Below, piece by piece: positions 27,801 to 34,033 of a DNA stretch of 64,000 nucleotides. The translations under genes and the position numbers were made by a program. Below the pieces are notes generated by a model. The model searched no databases. It saw only the letters and a list, made by a program, of their open reading frames with translations, and was not told where the DNA came from. Position 1 is the stretch's first letter, and each line of letters begins with the position of its first letter. The stretch comes from Candidatus Enterococcus myersii. GTDB lineage: Bacteria > Bacillota > Bacilli > Lactobacillales > Enterococcaceae. The stretch is taken from positions 1 to 64,000 of the forward strand of contig NZ_JAFLVT010000013.1 in the NCBI RefSeq assembly GCF_017316025.1, given 5' to 3'.

Positions 27801-29147
27801 GTAAAAAATAGTGCAATTGGGCAACCAGAAAATGTTTTAGCAAATGCAGGCCAACCGTTTATTAATTATCGCGGGTCAGCTACCTTAGTCAAAAAAGATG
27901 AAATGGGCAAGGTATTATCTGGTGCAATTTTTGAGCTTCAAGATGAACAAGGTAATATCGTTGAAAATCTTATCTCTGATACAAAGGGGATCGTGTCAGT
28001 GGAGAATTTGGCCCCAGGAGACTATCAGCTGAAAGAAACCCAGGCACCAACTGGCTACCTTGTGAATACGACGCCTGTTTTGTTTACCATTCCAAATGAA
28101 AATGAGGGCAAACCAACTACAGTTATGACTGACGATAATTTTATTAACTATCAAGGTGCAGCCTATCTACAAAAGGTCAATGAGAAAAACGAACCACTGG
28201 AAGGTGTAGTCTTTAACTTATCTGAAAAAGATTCTGATGACGTGATAACGAGTGTTACTACTGATAAAGTGGGGCGAATTGAAGTTGAAAACTTGGCGCC
28301 AGGAGATTATCAATTTACTGAGAGCAAAGGTTTAGAAAATTATATTCTAAACGAAAAACCAATTGACTTTACAATTTCAAGTAATGCAGCAGGCAAACCT
28401 GAAGAAGTTCAAGCAGCCAGTGCTTTTATCAACTATCAAGGCAGAGTAGAACTAACTAAAGAAGATGCTGCCGACGAAAAATTGGCAAACGCTCAGTTTA
28501 AATTGCTGAATGCTAAGGGAAACGAGCTACCATTAACAGAAGATACGACAGATGATACGGGTAAACTTATGGTAGAACACTTAGCTCCAGGGGATTACCA
28601 GTTTATAGAAACAAAAGCACCAGCTGGTTATCTTTTAAATACAACACCAATTAAATTTACAATTGCAGCAAAAGGAAACTATGATCCACAAAAAGGTCCA
28701 ACACCAATTCAAGTGACTGCCACAAATTATCAAGGTACTGTGAAACTTTTGAAATTGGATGCAAAAGGTGAGAAAAAACTTGCAGATGCACAATTCCAAT
28801 TATTGGATGAACAGCACCAGATTGTTAAAACAAATCTGGTTACGGATAACAAAGGCGAGATTGAAGTTCTGAATTTGGCTCCAGGAGCTTATTACTTTAA
28901 AGAAATTAAAGCACCAACAGGCTACATTTTAGAATCTAACGTTGTTAAATTTACAATTGTCGATCAGGCAAAAGGTAAACCTGCCTCAGTACAAGTAATC
29001 GTAAAAAATTCACCTCAAAAAACACCACCAGGTACTCATTATCCAAAAACAGGAGATATTGTGAATTATTCTCTTGCTTTAATTGGAATTGGGTTACTAG
29101 GAGTCGCAGTGGGAATGTTCTTGAAAAGAAAATTTCATCAATCGTAA
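18861..29147 (+). CDS. Giant sortase-anchored surface adhesin with 21 SpaA-like domains
   Basis: 3,428 residues from ATG 18861 (TGGAGGG 7 nt upstream). Order: signal peptide (1-~30); Thr/Ser-rich segment; about 250 residues of unknown fold ending in a Lys-rich stretch; from ~260 to ~1210 several collagen-binding-like (SdrG/Cna A-type) modules with recurring patterns such as NQVIWTVDFN and EITWTIVTN followed by D....Q..PDS; from ~1224 to ~3371 twenty-one SpaA/Cna-B repeats; then a Pro spacer and sorting signal YPKTGD, hydrophobic segment, tail KRKFHQS. SpaA domains of this type usually carry an internal Lys-Asn/Asp isopeptide bond; the Lys of K(T/V)D and Glu of KE are present in most. It should be a long stalk with an N-terminal ligand head, linked to the wall. 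The YP start of the sorting motif is unusual. No sortase gene lies in the window, and the gene is monocistronic. Confidence 0.9.
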   Translation: MKKWINWLMLVSILGNFASPLVATAVTQSGVTEETTVSSTVATSETTASTAIKEKTNETITSSSNDEIINNKLRLIKETNFEKIENAKASDFNLAIVGEVTSTIANKEAVVFDLTDAFTLEDQKDETNILDENKNVIGTYEIVKLENTTEKNKAKMRVILNFNQLAKGKNYFKLILIGSITRAPNLEQTLDFYQGENKFFSLPLPLEEQTTTSTQKDKEEKDSGKKDTTKKANSSKKQTIAVPKAEVQKDSADLREPMNIDDLFTQYAPGENFISDLALAFDPDPPTINSNVAFHLEFAIPDDVRSELLPGDYYEMDIPTGLAVTGAALMGDLKDGNGYRYATYSIDPTTKKIRITFVNNDEGDFTPASAGELNANINFDKQVINRSGPNTIIFPSKTQIPPVDFVIHPTSGDSISKEGHSDNGHNPNQVIWTVDFNKDFSQLTNPVLTENFPDEVNFDPSMNGAVTIYPLNIDVNGNIIGTDPTPMDASEYSVAADGTITFHNSLNHAYRVTYITPIKDSKKPDNGGTLTLTNNVNLTSGGKDIKAKASVNLNYGKSLDKKYTGYNAINQEYSWSIQYNYGQKDLTGDNSVIEDAYSSNMDLVPDSFRVYAVSFDQSGKVIKGAPIDPADYTIDTSKNPFTITFKNDVQKGQAINIDYQTKVNQIVTVENQMTIKNEASAGNLPSVPVTPRKPSPQLVIKNKPTINLADKTAHYTIDINKNQYELDNAIFTDKMDYSNQNYISVPSKVENPAITDAGVNLYDVTKKSELNGGFQVIEADGSILYSNPENIADPTLDYIVKVHLDADDAGYADFTVELVNDYVTTSSQLKMDYYIEYNQFSGNTSTPSQLTYNNEMRIDFKNNGTPYTSSGKTSFTTSTNEVNQGMKSGSYNPVTKEITWTIVTNYNNLGMSAMSLQDPITGNQVYQPDSLSILRGTIDGGGNFNAVAANDPNYGGNQKDKDYIAVTNPVVTGEDKQGILTINLGKDSNHYIPGWATDGAPMVFQIQFKTSLAGKIVYDQSTYTNVAKTIVDRGEQDLSASISIAFGGQSALKNVSYDQSKNLINWNLIINPAQSLLKNVKVQDNPSSNQILAADSFTLYAGKYAGSGSNTTVVADTSQVIPKDQYDLSIVTDPASGQQSFQLDMSKIKEKPDPNNEGQYLTGIIEKPYVLTYSAEPNFATQSENVTNGAEITSEDGELPGPNAENTTLIKLQTSGGSAFGKKGQLNLQKINDNDAVVPGAVLQLIRENVAKNEKDVLYEATTDSQGKVTFGNLIATSDNYKYYVKEIKAPDGYTISDQLLNGVEVTKDIDTTNSGKITILKNNLVPIIFNKTDDSNTLLSGGLFALFKNTGTATTPVFTMQKSFSADEKGVTLSGLSDGQYQIRETIAPDGYQMNLTPINFEVKLNADNTRSVYIDGQKQPQGTLTLKNYQGSAILQKTDADGANLAGAQFNVQQAALGSNEFSDFGNQSSYVTDNDGKLYLNNLPPGKYKVIESKAPNGYYLNTTEMDFVIQPVSQGDSAPETVALNAGESLINFKGQARFKKVDGHRYAAGESVPLAGAVFQLYDMTGNTPIGDVITSTTDGYFVFSNLAPGTTYSFKEVQAPNGYLLNDQLVRFTTPLTGASGNTVAINTRDQQLVVDEQTPFKNYKEHVRFKKVDVNNEPLGGAKYQLFNLQNDDWLLIDDIQYGAGEDGYFTSDQDTGIVSALNLSPGSYKFVEKIAPDNYLLNTLEIPFVVSLQAEGDPAILDIPITSDANVNYQGSAQLFKEAEDANDNNFSPLSQAKFNVYTADNTLIQSNLVSNNDGNVIAAGLAPGDYYFKEVSVNGYVLNEETIPFTIPQSAKGSPDIVTTNQDTPPGGKLTLRNYLGAVEFYKTDSGGKALRGATFTIYQNGNEIKSASSDFDGKVTFDKLAPGNYTIKETTAVDGYLLNNKEVEVVINATASGQPTPVKFDAFINHQAQIKFVKIDENKNTISGATFQLLNEEGHPIREASSDQQGMVVFENLAPGNYQIKEIGTSSEYVLNTAIVDVTVPAESEDAEMIVDAGQFINYKGAAEFKKTDSKGSPLENAVFEVFDSENEVVATTTSNAEGIVLAEGLAPGEYYFKEKTAPNGYLISGEKIDFTIPAQNEGKPESIQLPDVINYKGAIKLHKVGNTSEEDETIIPLEGATFNLYNENDLNEPITSVTSDQDGEVAFKDLAPGTYHVQEVAAPNGYLLNPYPITFVIPAQAEAVKNLPKVDENQNTQKIDGDYYVLDAADFQNFTNNISLKKQNGESHVSFDFDEVAFSLYHYDEATGQEDLIDDNLSPNANGEFDLSKLNPGFYKLIETKTNPGFLLSSQPVYFTVTDTDEKTIGFTFNNYQAAITGKKIDGSTDNKDNGLSGAVYQVFEKSDTEFSNPLTTYDKNNHEQGTKIKTDATGEFYAKGLSAGDYVLKEVTAPKDYMLDTKTHDFTIHPQSGEPQVVDLGEYANYQGTVKLFKTAKPAAGISVGKALVDAIFNLEILDSETGNYQVAQTGLKTDENGELIVARLAPGNYQFVEQEAPNGYLINSQPIQFSINKTTAGKPEVVLANDGAAFLNYRGSASFVKTDVDKNPLKNAEFQVIKKGTDSETDLVVDTVISDENGRVFAENLAPGNYEFVEITAPVGYLINPTPIPFAIQASYTGEVPTVNALADETFIDYQGSVLLTKESDKQKVLPEAAFALQDTVGNPIKDYEGNEIITQTDSDGKLAIHNLAPGKYQLVETKAPVGYLINTTPIPFEISNKAASEDEATVLANDGKAFINYKGSVRLRKTTPTSDSEGPTATIPLDGAVFGILDHEGKPVRDENNQEIKQVSKDGGLIEIADLAPGDYRLVEEQAPFDPLTGKPAYLINTTEIPFTIADFAAGEPDVVIANNGIDFNNFKGTVQLLKTNETGVSLSGAVFDLYQEDNILPIQSGIMTDGRGVMTIPGIAPGNYQLKEIQAPAGYLINTTPITFSVKNSAIGQPENVLANAGQPFINYRGSATLVKKDEMGKVLSGAIFELQDEQGNIVENLISDTKGIVSVENLAPGDYQLKETQAPTGYLVNTTPVLFTIPNENEGKPTTVMTDDNFINYQGAAYLQKVNEKNEPLEGVVFNLSEKDSDDVITSVTTDKVGRIEVENLAPGDYQFTESKGLENYILNEKPIDFTISSNAAGKPEEVQAASAFINYQGRVELTKEDAADEKLANAQFKLLNAKGNELPLTEDTTDDTGKLMVEHLAPGDYQFIETKAPAGYLLNTTPIKFTIAAKGNYDPQKGPTPIQVTATNYQGTVKLLKLDAKGEKKLADAQFQLLDEQHQIVKTNLVTDNKGEIEVLNLAPGAYYFKEIKAPTGYILESNVVKFTIVDQAKGKPASVQVIVKNSPQKTPPGTHYPKTGDIVNYSLALIGIGLLGVAVGMFLKRKFHQS
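22530..28977 (+). repeat. Array of 21 SpaA-like (Cna-B/prealbumin-like) coding repeats
   Basis: By reading the translation I count 21 consecutive units of about 72-100 residues. Each opens with G.(V/A).(L/F).K.D, carries L.GA.F.L near the middle, then LAPG(N/D)Y.(F/L).E and (A)P.GYL(L/I)N...(I/P)F.I. Units differ enough at DNA level (insertions, synonymous changes) that this is not a recent tandem expansion. Units 6, 8 and 19 lack the AP.GY form and read VNGYVLN, SSEYVLN and LENYILN. Confidence 0.88.
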
Positions 29148-29153
29148 GTAAAT

Positions 29154-29208
29154 AAAAAAGCGAAGTCGTAAGCCATGGTCAATTCCATTGGCTTGGCTTC
29201 GTTTTTTT
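29154..29208 (+). terminator. Terminator of the adhesin gene
   Basis: AAAAAAGCGAAG (29154-29165) pairs with CTTCGTTTTTTT near 29197-29208, with an inner stem AAGCCA...TGGCTT. Confidence 0.85.
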
Positions 29209-29285
29209 ATGATCATTTGAATGTTAGTTATTTTATTGTAATATTTTTCCATTGCTATTTGCCGTATTTCATGTTTTAATTTGTT

Positions 29286-29299
29286 TGTAAACGCTAACA
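29286..29299 (+). promoter_or_regulatory. Perfect cre (CcpA) site before threonine dehydratase
   Basis: TGTAAACGCTAACA fits every defined position of TGNAANCGNWNNCA. It lies 13 nt before the start codon and directly before the ribosome site GAAGGTG, so CcpA bound here would block elongation or initiation and repress the gene when preferred sugar is present. Confidence 0.75.
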
Positions 29300-29312
29300 A
29301 GAAGGTGAAAAA

Positions 29313-30284
29313 ATGATTTCAGAAACACAGAACCAAGCACTCTACGGTATTTTAAAAGCCTATGAACGCTTAATGCCATTAATGATTCATACACCTTTGG
29401 CACCGAGTAATATTTTGGGCCAGGAAAAACAAGGTGAAATCTATTTAAAACTAGAAAATTTGCAACGCACTGGCTCTTTTAAAGCTAGAGGAGCTTATAA
29501 TAAACTAGCAACCTTAACACCTGAAGAAAAAAAACGCGGTGTTATTGCCTGCTCGGCGGGGAATCATGCCCAAGGTGTGGCGCTAGCAGCCTCACTGCTG
29601 AAGATTGATGCACGAATTTTTATGCCCAAAAGTGCACCCAAAACTAAGATTTCTGCTACAGAGAATTATGGTGCTAAAGTTGAATTAGTCGGAGAAACAT
29701 TTGATGAAACAAAAGCAAAAACCCTAGCAGAAGCAGCAAAAAGTGGCGAAGTTTTTGTCTCGCCTTTTGATGATTGTGCAGTTATGGAAGGTCAGGGAAC
29801 GATTGGAATTGAATTACTACAAGACTTGCCTGAAGTTGATAATGTTATCGTACCCATTGGCGGTGGAGGGTTAATTGCAGGAATTGCGTTAGCCATTAAA
29901 TCTTATCGACCAGAAGTTAAAATTATTGGTGTGCAATCTTATCACGTTCATGGCATGATTTCGTCAATTTGGCAGCAAAAATTAATTGCCAATCGTAGTC
30001 ATAAAACATTAGCTGATGGTTGTGATGTGGCTCTTGCCGGTGAATTAACTTATGAAATTTTGAAAGATCGAATCGATGAAACGGTGCTGGTAGAAGAAGA
30101 AGAGATTGAACAAGCGATCCATTATTTGGCCTTAAAAGAAAAAGTCATTGCAGAAGGTGCTGGTGCCTTAAGTACGGCAGCAATTTTAAGTGGTCATATT
30201 GATCACTTGCTTCATGGAAAAAAAACGATCGCAGTAGTCTCTGGTGGCAATATTGATTTTTCTGTTTTTAAAGAAATTATTTAA
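29313..30284 (+). CDS. tdcB: Catabolic-type threonine dehydratase (PLP enzyme)
   Basis: 323 residues. It deaminates threonine (and often serine) to 2-oxobutyrate and ammonia. The PLP lysine lies in RTGSFKARGA (about residue 58), the substrate/phosphate loop is SAGNHAQGVALAA, and the Gly loop PIGGGGLIAGIA. It has no C-terminal ACT-like regulatory domain, so it is the short catabolic form rather than biosynthetic IlvA. The cre site fits a catabolic role. It is monocistronic. Confidence 0.88.
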   Translation: MISETQNQALYGILKAYERLMPLMIHTPLAPSNILGQEKQGEIYLKLENLQRTGSFKARGAYNKLATLTPEEKKRGVIACSAGNHAQGVALAASLLKIDARIFMPKSAPKTKISATENYGAKVELVGETFDETKAKTLAEAAKSGEVFVSPFDDCAVMEGQGTIGIELLQDLPEVDNVIVPIGGGGLIAGIALAIKSYRPEVKIIGVQSYHVHGMISSIWQQKLIANRSHKTLADGCDVALAGELTYEILKDRIDETVLVEEEEIEQAIHYLALKEKVIAEGAGALSTAAILSGHIDHLLHGKKTIAVVSGGNIDFSVFKEII

Positions 30285-30329
30285 GTAAGTCTGGGGAAAC
30301 GGCATTAAAATTTTTTTATTTGTTTATAA

Positions 30330-30390
30330 AAAAACTAACTCTTAGCTAGCTGTCGTCACTTTTACGTGACGTGACTAAGAGTTAGTTTTT
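30330..30390. terminator. Bidirectional terminator with inner hairpin
   Basis: AAAAACTAACTCTTAG (30330-30345) pairs perfectly with its partner at 30375-30390, and GTCAC/GTGAC forms a second hairpin inside the loop. It serves both tdcB and the convergent TPM-domain gene. Confidence 0.9.
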
Positions 30391-30394
30391 ATTT

Positions 30395-31198
30395 TTAAAA
30401 GCCGCGACCACCGCCGCCAAAGGTACCGCCACCGCTAGAATTTGTAGTACTGCCGCCAGAGCCGCCACCACTTGAGTTGTTTTTAGGGATGCGCCTGGTG
30501 GTGACAAAAGAATTAATTAAGCGATTTTCATTTTCCGTTAGTTCCAGCTGTGTATTTTGACGGAAAGGATATTTATAAGTTCCTAATTTTAATTGATACC
30601 GTGATTTAACGATAATAAAAAAGGCAATACTTCCTACGAATGCCAAAGCAAAAGCAATGAGTCCTTCTAAAAGGGTGATTGTTTTGTAATAGGTAATTTT
30701 GCCACTCTCTTCATCAATGCGATAATGTCCACCAGGTACGCCAGCATTTACATAGGCGGTCATTTGCTCTAGAAAGATTGTGCTAGCCCCGTAATAATCG
30801 CCATTACTCATTTCGGAACTAACCTTATCAAAAAAATCTTCCCGTCTGCTGTCTGTTAAATAATCAATCATATTTCCTGACGTGGCGATGTACATTTCCC
30901 GTTGGTTCAAATCGATTAAAAAGACGGCCCCATTTTGATTATTTCCGACCTTATCCCGCAAGTATTCATTGGCAAAAGTACGAGGCTCTTCTTCATTGGT
31001 TGTCGTTGTTACAATGTAGATGCCGCCTTTTATTTTTTGGCCGAGTTTTTTTGCGCCTTCATTTAATTGACTCAGTTGATTTGGTTCAAAAATATTAGCC
31101 GCATCTTCAACGTTACTTACTGCACCATGAGCAGGTAACGCAATTAAAGAAAAAAACAAGGTGACAATAAGAACTAAACTACCATAAAGTTTTCTCAT
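30395..31198 (-). CDS. TPM-domain membrane protein, YdjH-like
   Basis: 267 residues; AGGAGG 9 nt before ATG. Residues 1-25 are a signal peptide (ALPAHGA). About 28-150 is a TPM domain (DAANIFEPNQLSQLNEG, GAVFLIDLNQREMYIATSG) facing outside. One further membrane segment lies near 178-200. The tail is Gly/Ser-rich and ends GGGTFGGGGRGF, a hallmark of this family. It overlaps the upstream zinc-ribbon gene by 4 nt. In B. subtilis the pspA-ydjG-ydjH-ydjI operon encodes the same three partners, linked to envelope stress. Confidence 0.82.
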   Translation of the reverse strand: MRKLYGSLVLIVTLFFSLIALPAHGAVSNVEDAANIFEPNQLSQLNEGAKKLGQKIKGGIYIVTTTTNEEEPRTFANEYLRDKVGNNQNGAVFLIDLNQREMYIATSGNMIDYLTDSRREDFFDKVSSEMSNGDYYGASTIFLEQMTAYVNAGVPGGHYRIDEESGKITYYKTITLLEGLIAFALAFVGSIAFFIIVKSRYQLKLGTYKYPFRQNTQLELTENENRLINSFVTTRRIPKNNSSGGGSGGSTTNSSGGGTFGGGGRGF

Positions 31199-32343
31199 AG
31201 GAAATAACCTCCTAGTAAAAACAATACGAACAGCCCTAAGAAAATACCTGCTGATACCAGTCCTAATTTTTTGTAGCTGATAGGCAAAACACCACTCACT
31301 TTTCCAGTTTGGCCATTCATCGCATAATAAAAAACTTTCTCATCATTAGTTGAACTGCGATAAGTAACGAGCCAGACGGGTAACAACAAATAAGAGGCTT
31401 TAGTTTCTGTTAAATTGAGGTCTTGCTGCGTTTTGGTAAAGGTTGTGTAGCTTCCCACTGTTTCTCGCAACTTTTTTTCACCGTAATCAGCTAATTCGTT
31501 TGTTACTTCATCTTTTAAACTATCGTATTCAATATCGCGTTTTTCAGCTTGAAAGCCGGCGAGATATTGATTTTGAAACGTTACTGCTTTTTCTAGTGGA
31601 AAAGGCTGGACGCTTGCGACCATTTTTTGTGGCGTGTTTTTTGTTAAAGCATTTTTAACAAGTTCTTTAAAAATAAGGTTTCCTTTTCGACTGATAGCGT
31701 ATTGTTTGGTTTCGGTATATTCAATATCACCGACAATCCAAACACGAATAGAAGTACCATTTCCCGTCAAACTGCCGCTGCCTTTAGCATCAACTTGCCA
31801 ATAAGGAAAATACACTCCCGTCAGTTTTTCTACTTGGCTTTTGTTAAAGAAATCTTTTGGCACGAAAAATTTCTTCTGAGCCCAATTTAGAAAATCTGCG
31901 GTTGCTTTTTCTTTTCCAATTGCAAAGGGTAAGACTTTGTCTGGTAAAAATTCCCCCGATAAACGGCCCTTTAAGACGACGGGATTATGGCAATAATAAC
32001 AATAAGTTGCCGCCGTGGTAGCATCTGTTACAATTTCAGCACCACAGTTGGGGCAGAGGTAGAGCTCCATTGCGCCTTCATCTGCCACGGTCATATCTGT
32101 AAGTGAATTATCAAGTGTTGCATTTTCTTTTTTGCTTGTAGTTTCATCTGTGGTAGTGGGTGGCGTTATTGTTTTTGTGTTATCGGTGGATATGTCTCGT
32201 GAACTAGCTTGTTTTACTTCAAATGCGCTTAACTCATCTACGGTAAAAATACTACCGCAATAAGGACAATGAAACTTTTGGTCATCGGGATCAAAAGTTA
32301 GCGCACCGTTACAATTGGGACATTTATGTGTTAAGGCGTCCAT
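31195..32343 (-). CDS. Zinc-ribbon membrane protein, YdjG-like
   Basis: 382 residues; AAGGAGTGA before ATG. Two CxxC zinc-ribbon pairs occur: CPNCNGALTF and CPYCG (residues 8-35), and CPNCGAEI with CYYCHNP (about 97-122). A Ser/Thr-rich linker lies between them. The body (about 150-345) has no fold I can name. One membrane helix ends the protein (FLGLFVLFLLGGYFL). Matches the YdjG-type partner of YdjH and YdjI. Confidence 0.78.
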   Translation of the reverse strand: MDALTHKCPNCNGALTFDPDDQKFHCPYCGSIFTVDELSAFEVKQASSRDISTDNTKTITPPTTTDETTSKKENATLDNSLTDMTVADEGAMELYLCPNCGAEIVTDATTAATYCYYCHNPVVLKGRLSGEFLPDKVLPFAIGKEKATADFLNWAQKKFFVPKDFFNKSQVEKLTGVYFPYWQVDAKGSGSLTGNGTSIRVWIVGDIEYTETKQYAISRKGNLIFKELVKNALTKNTPQKMVASVQPFPLEKAVTFQNQYLAGFQAEKRDIEYDSLKDEVTNELADYGEKKLRETVGSYTTFTKTQQDLNLTETKASYLLLPVWLVTYRSSTNDEKVFYYAMNGQTGKVSGVLPISYKKLGLVSAGIFLGLFVLFLLGGYFL

Positions 32344-32467
32344 GGCGTCACTCCTTATTTTTTGTCAGGTGTTAGCGATATAACAAAAGTCTTGTCACAC
32401 CTCTTTTTTTAAATAGTGGTGTTTTAAGGTTAACTTTTTTAAACCAAGCCGAACAATCATAAAAATA

Positions 32468-32560
32468 TGAGTTGCTATTTTGGGATTTGCCGACTTATTG
32501 TTTTGACTAGCTGCAATAAGTCAGCTACGTTGATGTGAAATAGTAACTCATTGATTTTTT
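32468..32560. other. Long two-part hairpin between ydjI-like and ydjG-like genes
   Basis: Outer arms TGAGTTGCTATTT (32468-32480) and AAATAGTAACTCA (32538-32550) pair with one G-U. Inner arms GACTTATTG (32492-32500) and CAATAAGTC (32514-32522) pair perfectly. T-rich tracts flank it on both strands. It could be an attenuator, a processing site, or a remnant of a miniature element. It fills most of the 240-bp gap inside the otherwise tight minus-strand set. Confidence 0.55.
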
Positions 32561-32586
32561 AAATGTAACAATTCTGTTACAACTGC

Positions 32587-33825
32587 TTAATCAATAGGGA
32601 CGCCTTTAAATGGTTTGCCACATTCCGGACAGAATTTTGGAATTCCATTGGAAAGATCAATGATACTGCCACATTCGCTACATTTCATTTTTAAATCAAC
32701 TTTTCCAGATGCAGCTGGTTTTGGTGTGCCACAATTGCTGCAGAATTTACCGGTATTTTCTGTGCCACATTGCGGACAAGTCCATGTATTATCATCTGCT
32801 TTTTCATTTTGTTTTTGTTGTTGATTATTTAGCTGTTGTTGATTGTTTTGGCTAGCTTGGTTTAGGTAAGTCCCGCCTGTATTCATCCCCATTCCCATGC
32901 CAAAAAATCCCGTTGCTGCGCCGGCATCATTTTTGCCAGCAGCTTCCATGCCTCGTGCCACTGATCCTTGTACGTATCCTTCACGAATACTTGGATCGCC
33001 TAACATAGCACCTTCGTTACGCATATTAATTAATTTAGTCGAGTCATCGGTATAAGAAATACTTGCTAGTGCAACGGCTACAATTTCCATTCCTCGCAAA
33101 GTATTCCAATCACTATCCAAAACATTGGCCATATATTTACTTAATTCCATACTTTTTGATGGAACATAAGAGATACGGACGCCATCAGCTGACATTTGGT
33201 TAATAGCAGTCTGTAAAGCAGTCAAGAACTCATTTAAATACTGTTCATTAATGTCGTCAATTTCCACTTGCTCTTTATTTTTAGGGATTGCATTTGTATA
33301 AAATAAAATCGGATCGGTAATTTTAATTGAATAAGTTCCGTGGGCTCTTAAAAACAATTCCGCATTGTAAAAATTATCAAAATAATTTAACGGTGCAGGG
33401 GTGCCAAACTTGATGCCTTTAATTTCTTGTAAATTAATGTAGAAGACTTGTTGTTTTTGCGGTGTCGTTCCACCAAATTTAACGCGACTAAACGTTTCTT
33501 TAACGGCATCTTTTAAAGAGCCATTAAAAAGAGAAGGAGCGGTATCATTTTTGACTGTGTAATAACCTTCTTCGGCGGTATAGTCAATGATTTTACCACC
33601 GTCAACTAAAAGCATCATCATATTTGGATAAACATGAATGACAGAACCATCTGTAATAACGTCGCTTGTTCCTTTTTTGTTGGCGTTACGCTTGGCATCT
33701 TTTCTAACTTTTTCACCTTTTGTTAAGACAGTATTATCCCCCATATCAGCAGGTTCAATCACCTCAAGCCATTGATCGGCTAAACCGCCTGTCACAGCCC
33801 CGGCTGCAGCTTTAATAATTCCCAT
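32587..33825 (-). CDS. SPFH-domain protein with C-terminal zinc ribbons, YdjI-like
   Basis: 412 residues from ATG 33825 with AAGGAGG upstream; a TTG two codons earlier is also possible. The N-terminal ~300 residues are an SPFH/band-7-like domain of the virion-core-protein-like group (YdjI). A Gln/Asn-rich linker follows (NQASQNNQQQLNNQQQ). The last ~60 residues hold paired zinc ribbons: CPQCGTENTGKFCSNCG and CSECG...FCPECGKPF. In B. subtilis YdjI helps PspA reach the membrane under stress, but no pspA gene is adjacent here. Confidence 0.82.
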   Translation of the reverse strand: MGIIKAAAGAVTGGLADQWLEVIEPADMGDNTVLTKGEKVRKDAKRNANKKGTSDVITDGSVIHVYPNMMMLLVDGGKIIDYTAEEGYYTVKNDTAPSLFNGSLKDAVKETFSRVKFGGTTPQKQQVFYINLQEIKGIKFGTPAPLNYFDNFYNAELFLRAHGTYSIKITDPILFYTNAIPKNKEQVEIDDINEQYLNEFLTALQTAINQMSADGVRISYVPSKSMELSKYMANVLDSDWNTLRGMEIVAVALASISYTDDSTKLINMRNEGAMLGDPSIREGYVQGSVARGMEAAGKNDAGAATGFFGMGMGMNTGGTYLNQASQNNQQQLNNQQQKQNEKADDNTWTCPQCGTENTGKFCSNCGTPKPAASGKVDLKMKCSECGSIIDLSNGIPKFCPECGKPFKGVPID

Positions 33826-33882
33826 ACTCAAAAATCCTCCTTTTTATTTCGTGGCACTTTTTTTAATAGTAGTAAAGCGCCT

Positions 33883-33911
33883 ACTATAATAAAATTATAG
33901 CATAGGTGCAA
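33883..33911 (-). promoter_or_regulatory. Promoter of the YdjI-like set with overlapping palindrome
   Basis: On the minus strand TTGCAC (33911-33906) is spaced 17 bp from TATAGT (33888-33883). A 7-bp inverted repeat CTATAAT-AAA-ATTATAG (33884-33900) overlaps the -10 and could be an operator. Confidence 0.5.
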
Positions 33912-34033
33912 CAGACTGCCTGCTTTGTTTAAACAAGGTTTTAGAATTGATAAAAGAACAGAGCAAAACTAGTTTTTTTATCAGAAATTGCGTATAATAG
34001 AAAATAGTGAATTTAAAGGAAGTGAGGCAAAAA

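Noticed and set aside
22530-28977. CRISPR or DNA tandem repeat reading of the repeated region
   Set aside because: The repetition is at protein level with diverged DNA; there are no identical short repeats with regular spacers.
33840-34000. Possible signal recognition particle RNA upstream of dnaX
   Set aside because: This is a common place for that RNA, but the region is AT-rich and lacks the conserved GGAA/GNAR-type hairpin; only promoters and a palindrome are seen.
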